This document shows positions 1-6,810 of a DNA stretch of 14,769 bases, piece by piece. The first letter of the stretch is position 1. Each line of letters opens with the position of its first letter. Source of the DNA: CAYOEZ01 sp964402955 (lineage in GTDB: Bacteria > Chloroflexota > DTOL01 > DAOUCN01); assembly GCA_964402955.1 (NCBI GenBank), contig CAYOEZ010000116.1, positions 1-14,769 on the forward strand, in the 5' to 3' direction. The notes beneath the pieces are model-generated. The model was not told the DNA's origin. It saw nothing but the letters and a program-made list of their open reading frames with translations, and did no database searches. The translations under genes were made by a program, and so were the position numbers.

Positions 1-22
1 CTTCGCTCCGCTCGCAATGACG
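1..22. repeat. Edge of a dispersed intergenic repeat (tentative)
   Basis: The first bases, whose reverse complement reads GTCATTGCGAGCGGAGCGAA, match from memory a short repeat scattered between genes in many bacterial genomes. It is cut by the window edge and only one copy is visible here, so this rests on recognition rather than on repetition within the window. Confidence 0.35.
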
Positions 23-71
23 GGTCCGTCCAGACCTTTTTGCAGTGGGCACATGCCGATGTGAGGTTAGC

Positions 72-1013
72 ATGAATTGGTTAGCTTTCTCCTACTCTTT
101 GCCTGCAAAATCAGGCTCAGGCCGTCGCGTAGCTGTCTGGCGTCGCTTGCGTGTTGTGGGCGCTGCCACTCCGGCCAGCAGCGTCTATGTTCTACCAGAC
201 CGCCCAGAGTGTCTGGAGGCGTTGCAGTGGCTCAGCCAGGAGATCCGACAGGCTCAGGGTGAGGCTTTGGTCATGCATGTGGAGAAGTTCGAGACGTTGA
301 CCGACGAAGCCGTGATCGAGTTCTTTCGCTCAGCTCGCAGAGAAGAGTACCAGGAGATCGCAGCCCAGGCGGCGCTGCTCGAAACGGCTGCGGCTGCTGC
401 CCAGCCCCAAGAGCGTGAACGACTGATGGAGCAATTAGGCAAGCTACGGCGTCGCTACACGGATCTTCAACGTATTGACTACTTCGGCGCCCCCGAGGCG
501 ACCAGCCTGGCTGTTCGTCTGGCCCACCTGGAGCAGGCGCTGACGCCGTTCGCTCCCAACCGGCACTCGATTGCATCAGCACAGATTGCTGCGTATCGCG
601 GCCGCCGCTGGGTAACGCGCCCCCATCCCCACGTTGATAGGCTTGCCTGCATCTGGCTCATCAGGCGCTTCATCGACGCATCAGCAGTTATCCGCTATGC
701 AGTAGAATCTGAATCGGGCGAGATCGCCTTCGACATGGAGCGCGGCCAGTTCACGCACCGGGGACGCATGTGCACTTTCGAAACCATGCTGGCTGCCTTT
801 GGTTTCGATGAGCCGGCTTTGCGCCTGATCGCCGAGATCGTGCACGAGGTAGACCTGCGCGATGGCATGTACATTCGACCTGAGACTGCTGGCATTGACG
901 CGATTCTCAACGGTTGGGAGAGGGCCGGGCTCGTGGATGCTGACCTTGAAACGTACGGCATGGCGCTCTTTTCTGGCTTGTATGCTGCTCGTCAACTACC
1001 TCTCTCACAGTAG
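72..1013 (+). CDS. ChrB-like chromate resistance protein, two-domain
   Basis: A 313-residue protein with the two-part layout of ChrB. The N-terminal half (about 1-165) resembles the ChrB N-terminal domain and includes an Ala/Glu-rich helical stretch. The C-terminal half (about 180-310) is the ChrB C-terminal domain, starting at WVTRPHPHVDRLACIWLIRRF and carrying the conserved CTFE and VHEVD segments. ChrB proteins are known as regulators or accessory factors of chromate resistance, usually near the transporter gene chrA. No chrA is visible here and it could lie upstream. I chose ATG 72 over the in-frame GTG at 45 because GAGG lies just upstream and the sequence from MNWLAFSYSLPAK looks like the family start. 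The His- and Cys-containing motif HPHVDRLAC suggests metal binding, which is inference. The next gene repeats the C-terminal domain alone. Confidence 0.8.
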   Translation: MNWLAFSYSLPAKSGSGRRVAVWRRLRVVGAATPASSVYVLPDRPECLEALQWLSQEIRQAQGEALVMHVEKFETLTDEAVIEFFRSARREEYQEIAAQAALLETAAAAAQPQERERLMEQLGKLRRRYTDLQRIDYFGAPEATSLAVRLAHLEQALTPFAPNRHSIASAQIAAYRGRRWVTRPHPHVDRLACIWLIRRFIDASAVIRYAVESESGEIAFDMERGQFTHRGRMCTFETMLAAFGFDEPALRLIAEIVHEVDLRDGMYIRPETAGIDAILNGWERAGLVDADLETYGMALFSGLYAARQLPLSQ

Positions 1014-1036
1014 CGAGGACAAAAAGGAGAATGACC

Positions 1037-1474
1037 ATGAAGTGGATCACTCGCTCGCACGTGCACGTGGACCGCGTTGCCTGTCCATGGCTGATCAGCC
1101 GGTTCGTGGACAGTGACGCCGAATTCCTGTATGTCCCCGCCAGCCAGATCGAAAAGGTTGCCAAGGAAACCGGCGCCGTTCCTTTCGATGCGCCGGGCGT
1201 CGAGCTTGGCCACAAGGATGGCCGCTGCTCGTTCGAGTCGATCATCCTCAAGTACGAGTTGAAAGACGCTGCCCTGCTGCGGATGTCCAAAGTTGTGCAC
1301 GCTGCCGACACCACCGCCGACATTGACACGGACCCAGTGGCGCGTGGATTGGAGGCTATTGCCGTCGGCTACAGCCTGCGCTTCCCAGAAGACACCGAGA
1401 ACCTGGCGCACCAGTTTGAGGTGTACGACGCCCTCTATGCCTGGTGCAGGCTCCAGGTTGCGAAGGGCCAGTAG
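1037..1474 (+). CDS. Stand-alone ChrB C-terminal domain protein
   Basis: A 145-residue single-domain protein related to the C-terminal half of the preceding gene. It shares the opening WITRSHVHVDRVACPWLISRF, the CSFE motif and the VVHAAD segment, so the two genes hold paralogous domains in tandem. It lies 23 bases downstream of the first gene and is probably cotranscribed. AGGAG at 1025-1029 is about 7 bases from ATG 1037 but only one base from ATG 1031, so 1037 is the better start. Small proteins of this domain are usually annotated as chromate resistance proteins. Conserved His, Asp and Cys residues suggest a metal or redox function, but no biochemical role can be read from sequence. No signal peptide is visible. 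Confidence 0.78.
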   Translation: MKWITRSHVHVDRVACPWLISRFVDSDAEFLYVPASQIEKVAKETGAVPFDAPGVELGHKDGRCSFESIILKYELKDAALLRMSKVVHAADTTADIDTDPVARGLEAIAVGYSLRFPEDTENLAHQFEVYDALYAWCRLQVAKGQ

Positions 1475-1492
1475 GCTATTGCAGCATGGATG

Positions 1493-1528
1493 GGCACGGG
1501 CTTGCCCCGTCGTTGGGAGACCCGTGCC
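1493..1528. repeat. GC-rich stem-loop repeat between ORFs
   Basis: GGCACGGG at 1493-1500 pairs perfectly with CCCGTGCC at 1521-1528. The 20-base loop contains a further C-run/G-run able to pair. It fills the short gap between the ChrB-domain gene and the propeller gene and resembles REP-like palindromes of GC-rich genomes. It has no T-run, so it is not a convincing intrinsic terminator. Confidence 0.45.
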
Positions 1529-1560
1529 TACGCCCGATTTCACATTCTATGGAGGATATC

Positions 1561-2496
1561 ATGGCGATGCGACTGCTTAGCCATGTCGAGTTGCCCGCGC
1601 ACGCACAGCCCGGCGGGTTCGATCATGCCGATGTTCACCAGGGCACAGGGCGGCTCTATGTAGCCCATACGGCCAACGATGCGCTCGATGTCATCGACTG
1701 CGCCACTGACCGCTATTCGCATTCGATCCCCAACCTGACCGGCGTTGCCGGCGCCCTTGCCTCCGACGAGCGGAACACCATCTTTACCTCTAACCGGGGC
1801 GAGAACACTATCGGCATCTTTGCTGCGGGTCAGGAGACTGGCCTGGTTAAGGTCGGGGTGGGCGTGCGTCCCAATGGCCTGGCCTATGACCCGGGGCGCA
1901 ATCTGTTGTTGGTTGCTCACGTGGGCGATCCGGTAGTTCCAGGCTCCTTCACCGTTTCGCTCATCGATGGGGAGCAGAAGGCGCGCATTGCCGACATCGC
2001 CGTTCCTGGTCGCACCCGCTGGGCTATTTTCGACCCTCACTCAGGTTTGTTCTATGTCAACATCTCTGACCCGGCGCTGATCGTGGTTATCGATGCCGCA
2101 CAACCGACGAAGGTGGCCAGCCTCTTGCCCGTCCCCGTGGCCGGGCCGCACGGACTGGATATTGATCTGCAGCGCAGACGGCTCTTCTGCGCCTGCGATG
2201 GCAAGAAACTGGTGGTCCTGGCAACAGATGGAAACGTACACGCCATACTGGACATCAGCGGCGTACCGGATGTGGTCTTCTATAACGCCGCGCTCCAGCA
2301 CTTGTACGTGGCCATTGGCGACCCCGGCGTCATCGATGTGTTCGACACGGTGTCTCTCAAGCTCATTGAGACAGTCGCGACCGAACGCGGCGCGCACACG
2401 CTGGGCTATGATCGGCAGCGCAACAAGGTCTATGCCTTCCTGCCTGCATCACATAGAGCCGCGGTTTACGTGGACGAGGGCGAGGGACGAGAGTAA
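1561..2496 (+). CDS. YVTN/YncE-type seven-bladed beta-propeller protein
   Basis: A 311-residue protein built almost entirely of repeated beta-propeller blades. Seven repeats can be followed: GRLYVAHTANDALDVID, NTIFTSNRGENTIGIF, NLLLVAHVGDP, GLFYVNISDPALIVVID, RRLFCACDGKKLVVL, QHLYVAIGDPGVIDVFD and NKVYAFLPASHRAAVYVD. The pattern (x-hydrophobic-Y/F-V-x(6-8)-hydrophobic-D) is that of YVTN/YncE surface or binding propellers. No signal peptide is evident, so it may be cytoplasmic. GGAGG just before ATG 1561 fixes the start; the upstream in-frame extension from 1444 overlaps the preceding gene and is rejected. It follows the ChrB-domain pair in the same direction across an 86-base gap, so cotranscription is possible. 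Ligand and function are unknown. Confidence 0.8.
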   Translation: MAMRLLSHVELPAHAQPGGFDHADVHQGTGRLYVAHTANDALDVIDCATDRYSHSIPNLTGVAGALASDERNTIFTSNRGENTIGIFAAGQETGLVKVGVGVRPNGLAYDPGRNLLLVAHVGDPVVPGSFTVSLIDGEQKARIADIAVPGRTRWAIFDPHSGLFYVNISDPALIVVIDAAQPTKVASLLPVPVAGPHGLDIDLQRRRLFCACDGKKLVVLATDGNVHAILDISGVPDVVFYNAALQHLYVAIGDPGVIDVFDTVSLKLIETVATERGAHTLGYDRQRNKVYAFLPASHRAAVYVDEGEGRE

Positions 2497-2502
2497 CCCA
2501 CA

Positions 2503-2516
2503 CCGATCAAGATCGG
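2503..2516. other. Perfect 6-bp dyad CCGATC-AA-GATCGG
   Basis: A 14-base palindrome lies in the 60-base gap before the epimerase gene, about 40 bases upstream of its start. It could be a small regulatory dyad or chance; there is no T-run after it. Confidence 0.25.
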
Positions 2517-2556
2517 AGTGAGAACGAAGGCGCAGCGACGCCAAGGAGGCCCATCA

Positions 2557-3762
2557 ATGGATCAGGAACGCATTACGGCGCTCGCCAAACTCTACCGTGA
2601 TACCTTGCTCCTTGACGTCATCCCCTGGTGGCAGAGTCGCTTTCTGGATCGGGAATATGGCGGCTACCTTGTTTACCGCGATGCGGACGGCGCACTGCTG
2701 AGCACGGACAAGCCGGTGTGGGTGCAGGCGCGCGGCAGTTGGATCTGGAGCCGGCTTTACAACACGGTGGAGAAACGCCCAGACTGGCTCGAGGTGGCGC
2801 GCTATGGCATAGACTTCGTGCTCAAGCATTGCTTCGATAGCGATGGGCGCATGTACTTCAGTGTGACCAGAGATGGCCGCCCGCTGCGCAAGCGCCGCTA
2901 TCTGTTCAGCGAAACATTCGGCGTCATCGGTATGGCCGAGTTGGCCCGGGCGACGGGATCCGAGGAGATGCTGCAGCGAGCCAGGGATCTCTACCGCCTC
3001 ACGCTCAAGTACTATCGCACACCCGGACTGCTGCCGCCCAAGGTCATCCCGGAGACGCGGGTGCTCAAAGGCCACGCTATGCCCATGGTTTTGCTCGCGA
3101 CGTCGCAGATCATGCGTGAAATCGACGGCGGCGAGGCGCTGTACGACGATACGATCAACAGCGCAATTACCGAACTGTTCCACGACTTTGTCAAACCTGA
3201 CAAACGCTGCCTCCTCGAGACGGTCCTGGCTGATGGCAGCATCCTGGACACACCCGAAGGCCGCACGGTCAACCCCGGCCACGCGATTGAGACGAGCTGG
3301 TTCCTGATGACGGAAGGGCAACAGCGCGGCGACCGGGAACTCATCAGGCGCGCTTGCGAGATACTGCGCTGGTCGCTCGCTCTGGGCTGGGACAGGGAGT
3401 ATGGTGGCATCCTCTACTTCGTGGACTGTGACGGCAAGCCTGCGGAACCTTATGAACATGAACTGAAACTTTGGTGGCCCCACTGCGAGGCGCTATACGC
3501 CTGTCTGCTGGCCCACTATCTCACGGGCGATGCTGAGTGGTCCAATTGGTACGAGCGAATCCACGAGTGGTCGTTTGCTCACTTCCCTGACCGGCAGCAT
3601 GGTGAGTGGTTTGGCTATCTGCGGCGCGATGGCAGCATATCGAGCCCCGTGAAGGGTAACATGTGGAAAGGGCCGTTTCATCTCTCGCGTACACTGCTCA
3701 ATGGCTGGCAGTTGCTCGACAAATGGCGGGAGAGGCCGCAGAGCGCAGGAATGTTTGCTTGA
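2557..3762 (+). CDS. AGE-family (N-acylglucosamine 2-epimerase-like) sugar epimerase/isomerase
   Basis: A 401-residue protein, the usual length for the (alpha/alpha)6-barrel AGE family, which interconverts C2 epimers such as GlcNAc/ManNAc, or aldose/ketose and cellobiose/epilactose pairs in related subfamilies. Family hallmarks are in order: WVQARGSW (R59), KGHAMPM (about 171), GHAIETSW (H242, E245), KLWWPHCEAL (314-323, E321) and KGPFHLSRTL (H385, R388). H242 and H385 match the two catalytic histidines known in the family. AAGGAGG at about 2542-2548 selects ATG 2557 over the in-frame GTG at 2518. The substrate cannot be decided from sequence. The gene follows the propeller gene in the same direction but has no obvious functional tie to it. 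Its TGA stop lies inside the -35 box of the next promoter. Confidence 0.88.
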   Translation: MDQERITALAKLYRDTLLLDVIPWWQSRFLDREYGGYLVYRDADGALLSTDKPVWVQARGSWIWSRLYNTVEKRPDWLEVARYGIDFVLKHCFDSDGRMYFSVTRDGRPLRKRRYLFSETFGVIGMAELARATGSEEMLQRARDLYRLTLKYYRTPGLLPPKVIPETRVLKGHAMPMVLLATSQIMREIDGGEALYDDTINSAITELFHDFVKPDKRCLLETVLADGSILDTPEGRTVNPGHAIETSWFLMTEGQQRGDRELIRRACEILRWSLALGWDREYGGILYFVDCDGKPAEPYEHELKLWWPHCEALYACLLAHYLTGDAEWSNWYERIHEWSFAHFPDRQHGEWFGYLRRDGSISSPVKGNMWKGPFHLSRTLLNGWQLLDKWRERPQSAGMFA

Positions 3763-3787
3763 CGCAGGCGAGGTTGCGTGCTAGAAT
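3759..3787 (+). promoter_or_regulatory. Sigma70-type promoter overlapping the epimerase stop codon
   Basis: TTGACG at 3759-3764 and TAGAAT at 3782-3787 are separated by exactly 17 bases, a strong match to housekeeping promoter spacing. The epimerase stop TGA (3760-3762) lies within the -35 hexamer. The predicted start is near 3794, about 40 bases before the small gene at 3836. Confidence 0.65.
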
Positions 3788-3835
3788 CAGCTTATCAACA
3801 GCCGCGCAACAAATCCATCGACCGGGGTGAAGATG

Positions 3836-4015
3836 ATGAAGAAGAAGGTAGCTCTGGCTCTGGATGAGAAAGACCTCCTTGAGATCGAGATGATCATGCA
3901 CGATCAGGACAAAGACGCCGCGCTTGCTTTCGTGCACGACATCAAGCGCCGCGCCGATGTCGCCCAACGCAGCATCTGCGGCCAGGGTGTTGTCGCCGGT
4001 AGCCAGTCGGCATAG
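3836..4015 (+). CDS. Small conserved-looking hypothetical protein, 59 aa
   Basis: A 59-residue protein starting MKKKVALALDEKDLLEIEMI, with a charged, probably helical N-terminal two thirds and a low-complexity tail. Three starts are in frame (GTG 3827, ATG 3833, ATG 3836). The sequence GGGGTGA at 3824-3830 resembles a Shine-Dalgarno and is best spaced for ATG 3836. It has its own good promoter and is followed by an inverted-repeat element that could stop transcription, so it looks like a single-gene unit. I do not recognise a named family with certainty; short proteins with a similar Leu/Glu-Asp-rich start occur as hypotheticals in Chloroflexota, from memory. The promoter, ribosome site and codon structure support it being real; function is unknown. 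Confidence 0.6.
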   Translation: MKKKVALALDEKDLLEIEMIMHDQDKDAALAFVHDIKRRADVAQRSICGQGVVAGSQSA

Positions 4016-4027
4016 GCAAGCCAACAG

Positions 4028-4163
4028 GGCCTGTGCAAAGTCCCTTGACAGGCGCAACGATGCGTAGGTGCAGGTCTCAGACCTGCCCGCCTGACCCGCG
4101 TGGTCGTGGCAAGGCAGGTCTGAGACCTGCCCCTACGCATAGACGGGGGACTTCGCACAAGCC
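4028..4163. repeat. Nested inverted-repeat element, MITE/REP-like
   Basis: Inner arms of 28 bases, 4060-4087 and 4113-4140, are reverse complements with one mismatch and a 25-base loop. Each arm itself contains the 15-base palindrome CAGGTCTCAGACCTG or its near copy. Outer arms of 17 bases, 4028-4044 and 4147-4163, also pair (15 of 17). The whole 136 bases can fold as a long hairpin or a cruciform with side hairpins. No ORF is inside. It sits between the 59-aa gene and the ArsR promoter and could act as terminator or insulator. The core resembles dispersed palindromic repeats known from Chloroflexota and cyanobacteria, from memory. Confidence 0.8.
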
Positions 4164-4184
4164 CCGGGCAAACCAACGAAACGC

Positions 4185-4213
4185 TTGACAAGTCTCAGTT
4201 TGTACGATATTAT
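4185..4213 (+). promoter_or_regulatory. Strong sigma70-type promoter of the ArsR/inositol-lipid cluster
   Basis: TTGACA at 4185-4190 is a perfect -35 box. TATTAT at 4208-4213 follows after exactly 17 bases. The surrounding AT-rich stretch stands out in GC-rich DNA. The predicted start is near 4220 and the leader before the regulator is about 30 bases. This is the best promoter in the window. Confidence 0.75.
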
Positions 4214-4229
4214 ATAAGCGTTCGTTTAT
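4214..4229. promoter_or_regulatory. Candidate ArsR-type operator dyad
   Basis: ATAAGCG (4214-4220) and CGTTTAT (4223-4229) form a near-perfect dyad with a 2-base centre and one mismatch. It follows the -10 box and covers the predicted transcription start. ArsR/SmtB family operators are typically AT-flanked dyads of this size at the promoter, so autoregulation by the adjacent gene is likely. The binding itself is inference. Confidence 0.5.
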
Positions 4230-4250
4230 GCGTCCCACTGAGGCGACGAC

Positions 4251-4610
4251 ATGGAGATTCGTGACCTTCGCTATGCTCTACGTGCCTTGTCCGATACGGC
4301 GCGTCTGCGCATTGTACAATACCTGGCCAACTACGACGGCGAAATAACCGTCTCTGACCTGACCAAGGCGCTTCGCATCAGCCAACCCTTGGCGTCGTGG
4401 CACCTGCGCCAACTGCGGCGTGCTCAACTCGTGTCGACGCGACGGGTGGGCCGTCAGGTCTTCTGCACTCTCAATCGCGCTCGTATGGCCGACTTGTCCG
4501 CTTCCTTATCGTCATGGTGTGAGCGGAAAGTGGCCGCAGTGCGACAACAAACATCTGCCTTTTCCAGTACGACCGATAGTGCTGTGCTCCAACGCGGCGT
4601 CGAGGTCTAG
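4251..4610 (+). CDS. ArsR-family winged-helix transcriptional regulator
   Basis: A 119-residue protein with the compact ArsR fold. The N-terminal helix RDLRYALRALSDTARLRIVQYL matches the family's dimer and first helix region. The recognition helix lies around 44-57 (SQPLASWHLRQLRRAQL) and the wing around 61-73. The position of the classic arsenic/metal motif ELCVCDL is taken by EITVSDL (31-37), which has no cysteines, so it is unlikely to sense metal through that site. The start is ATG 4251, preceded by GAGGCG. It is the first gene after a strong promoter with an overlapping dyad, and the inositol-phosphate synthase gene follows 125 bases later. That places it as a likely regulator of itself and perhaps of the inositol-lipid genes. 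The signal is unknown. Confidence 0.85.
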   Translation: MEIRDLRYALRALSDTARLRIVQYLANYDGEITVSDLTKALRISQPLASWHLRQLRRAQLVSTRRVGRQVFCTLNRARMADLSASLSSWCERKVAAVRQQTSAFSSTTDSAVLQRGVEV

Positions 4611-4735
4611 TTTCTCGTCTGCGCGGCAGCAATATATGGGGTTCACATCCGTCCATTCGGAGATCAACGCGCACCATGGCGCCTTGCTGTGGTGCATCTC
4701 ACGACTGGATCAGGATCGTCCCCACAAGGAGATGT

Positions 4736-5803
4736 ATGGGTAAGATTCGTGTGGCGATCATTGGCGTGGGCAACTGCGCCTCCTCCCTGGTGCAGGGCGT
4801 CAACTTCTACAAGGACGCCAAGGAGGACGAGTTTGTACCGGGTTTGATGCACGTAAACCTGGGTGGGTACCACATCCGAGACATCGAGTTCAGCGCTGCG
4901 TTCGATATCGATGTCAACAAGGTCGGCAAGGATCTCAGCGAGGCCATCTACACAACTCCCAACAACACGTTCCGCTTCAGCGACGTCCCCAACCTGGGCG
5001 TGCCGGTCCACCGTGGCATGACCCACGATGGCCTGGGCAAGTACCTGTCACAGATCATCACCAAGGCGCCAGGCGAGACCGCTGACGTGGTCAACATCCT
5101 GAAGGAAACAAAGACCGATGTTGTCATCAACTATCTGCCGGTTGGCAGCGAAATGGCGACTAAGTGGTACGTCGAGCAGATTCTGGATGCTGGTTGCTCT
5201 CTGGTCAACTGCATCCCCGTCTTCATTGCCCGCGAGCACTACTGGCAGAAGCGTTTTGAAGATCGTGGTCTGTGCGTTGTAGGCGACGACATCAAGTCAC
5301 AGGTTGGCGCCACGATCACGCACCGTGTGCTCACCCGACTCTTCGGTGATCGCGGTGTGCGCCTTGACCGTACCTACCAGCTCAACTTCGGCGGCAACAC
5401 GGACTTCCTCAACATGCTTGAGCGTGAGCGGCTTGAGTCCAAGAAGATTTCCAAGACCAACGCCGTGACCAGCCAGATCGATTTCAACCTGCCTGCCAAA
5501 GACATCCACGTTGGCCCCAGCGACTACGTGCCATGGCTCGCCGATCGCAAGTGGTGCTACATCCGTATGGAAGGGACGACGTTTGGTAACGTTCCACTCA
5601 ACCTCGAGTGCAAGCTCGAAGTGTGGGATTCGCCGAATTCTGCCGGCGTCGTGATCGATGCTCTTCGCTGCGCTAAGCTCGGCATGGATCGTGGCATGAA
5701 GGGTTCTTTGGTCGCAGCGTCGTCGTACTTCATGAAATCGCCTCCTGTCCAGTTTGCTGACAGTGAGTGCAAAAGATTGGTTGAGGAGTTTGCAAAAGGG
5801 TGA
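4736..5803 (+). CDS. ino1: Inositol-3-phosphate synthase (myo-inositol-1-phosphate synthase)
   Basis: A 355-residue NAD-dependent enzyme converting D-glucose-6-phosphate to 1D-myo-inositol-3-phosphate, the first step of inositol synthesis. The dinucleotide-binding loop GVGNCASSLVQGV lies at 10-22. Other family blocks are NYLPVGSE (132-139), GDDIKSQVGAT (183-193, with K187) and LNFGGNTDFLNM (about 216). Length and the GxGNCASS form match the shorter prokaryotic (actinobacterial-type) branch rather than the roughly 500-residue eukaryotic enzyme. AAGGAG at 4726-4731 selects ATG 4736; the upstream in-frame extension from 4676 is rejected. Its TGA overlaps the GTG start of the next gene (GTGA, 4 bases), indicating translational coupling. 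It heads a same-strand set of lipid genes, suggesting its product feeds phosphatidylinositol synthesis. In some bacteria such enzymes instead serve thiols or compatible solutes. Confidence 0.93.
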   Translation: MGKIRVAIIGVGNCASSLVQGVNFYKDAKEDEFVPGLMHVNLGGYHIRDIEFSAAFDIDVNKVGKDLSEAIYTTPNNTFRFSDVPNLGVPVHRGMTHDGLGKYLSQIITKAPGETADVVNILKETKTDVVINYLPVGSEMATKWYVEQILDAGCSLVNCIPVFIAREHYWQKRFEDRGLCVVGDDIKSQVGATITHRVLTRLFGDRGVRLDRTYQLNFGGNTDFLNMLERERLESKKISKTNAVTSQIDFNLPAKDIHVGPSDYVPWLADRKWCYIRMEGTTFGNVPLNLECKLEVWDSPNSAGVVIDALRCAKLGMDRGMKGSLVAASSYFMKSPPVQFADSECKRLVEEFAKG

Positions 5804-6738
5804 GCATAATCTACCTGCCGCTTTATCCAGTTTTCCTGCTTGCAAGTTGGTTGACAGCCTTCGTTCCAGCGCGCGTCGGTCACGCTGCTGCGTGGGCGCT
5901 GGCGTCGGTGACCTACTGGCTGTTGCCCAACCGGCGCAAGGTGATGGGGGCCAACTTTGCTCCTGTGGTTGGCAAGTCCCCCGACGATCCGCAAGTAAAG
6001 CGGCTAGGTAGGCTCTCTTTTCGCGGCTTTGCTCGTTATCTCTACGAGTTCCTGAGCTTCCCGCATCGCACCATCGATGAGATGGACGCGCGCGTATCGC
6101 TTCTTGTCGGCGACGACTTCATGCAGGCCCGTGCGCAGGGCAAGGGCATGATCTTCGTCTCTGCTCACTTTGGCAACATGGACTATGCCGCCGTCGCCAT
6201 TGCGCGGCGTGTGGTGCCCATGACAATCGTCGCCGACATGTTGAAACCGAAGCGGTTGATGGACCACCTCGTGGAGTTCCGCAGCAAGAAGGGACTGAAC
6301 GTCGTCTATCTTGCCAAGGCGCCACGGGCGATCCTGCGCGCCCTGAAGAACAACGAGGCAGTCGGTTTTCTCGTCGATGTGGGCTGTGACCGCGACGACG
6401 GTGTTCCAGTGACGTTCTTCGGGCGGCGCACCAGGTTCTCGGCCGGGCCGGCTCTCCTGTCTCTGCGCACCGGCGCCCCGATCGTGGTTGGCTATGCCCT
6501 GGTGGTCGGCGACCGCATCGAGGCCCATTCCTACCCGCCTATCTACGCTGTGCCGACAGGCAACAAGGCAGAAGACGCCCGCCGTTGCAGCCAGATGATC
6601 GCCAACCACTTCGAAGACTTCATCGGCCGCTGTCCGGAGCAATGGTACATCTACCGTCCGATGTGGGGGCCCGAAACACAATGCGCATCGCCCACTGCTG
6701 AGCAGACACTGCAAGAGCCAGCGATCGATGCTGCCTGA
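5800..6738 (+). CDS. LpxL/PatA-like membrane acyltransferase 1
   Basis: A 312-residue member of the bacterial lipid A/PIM acyltransferase superfamily, which transfers acyl chains to glycolipid sugars at the inner membrane face. A hydrophobic N-terminal segment (about 3-24) can act as membrane anchor. The catalytic motif SAHFGNMD gives His123-x4-Asp128. Downstream landmarks are FLVDVGCDRDD (about 189), a PVTFFGRRTRFSAGPALLSL block and the WYIYRPMW tail. It starts with GTG overlapping the ino1 stop, with GAGGAG about 11 bases upstream. The family includes LpxL/HtrB (lipid A) and mycobacterial PatA (acylates the mannose of PIM). With ino1, a PimA-like enzyme and a PIP-synthase-like enzyme nearby and no lipid A genes in view, a PatA-like role is more likely. 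The acceptor is inference. Confidence 0.85.
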   Translation: MSIIYLPLYPVFLLASWLTAFVPARVGHAAAWALASVTYWLLPNRRKVMGANFAPVVGKSPDDPQVKRLGRLSFRGFARYLYEFLSFPHRTIDEMDARVSLLVGDDFMQARAQGKGMIFVSAHFGNMDYAAVAIARRVVPMTIVADMLKPKRLMDHLVEFRSKKGLNVVYLAKAPRAILRALKNNEAVGFLVDVGCDRDDGVPVTFFGRRTRFSAGPALLSLRTGAPIVVGYALVVGDRIEAHSYPPIYAVPTGNKAEDARRCSQMIANHFEDFIGRCPEQWYIYRPMWGPETQCASPTAEQTLQEPAIDAA

Positions 6739-6759
6739 TTGGAGTACGTGTTTCAGTAG

Positions 6760-6790
6760 CCCTCCCGCATTGTGTTGCACGGCGGGAGGG
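6760..6790 (+). terminator. Stem-loop between the two acyltransferase genes (attenuator-like)
   Basis: CCCTCCCGC (6760-6768) pairs perfectly with GCGGGAGGG (6782-6790) around a 13-base loop, followed by TTTGGTG. The stem is strong but the T-run is short, so partial termination, transcript processing or 3'-end protection of the upstream message is more likely than full termination. Confidence 0.5.
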
Positions 6791-6810
6791 TTTGGTGTAC
6801 AGGATCTGAT

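Noticed and set aside
1493..1528. Intrinsic terminator after the ChrB-domain gene
   Set aside because: There is no T-run after the stem.
2554..3483. 309-aa minus-strand ORF
   Set aside because: Shadow of the AGE epimerase, whose + strand frame carries all catalytic motifs.
4028..4163. CRISPR array or tRNA-like element
   Set aside because: Only two inverted arms and no direct repeats with spacers; the fold is a hairpin, not a cloverleaf.
4611..4735. Separate promoter for ino1
   Set aside because: Only an AATATAT patch is visible, with no -35 box at proper spacing; cotranscription from 4185 is simpler.
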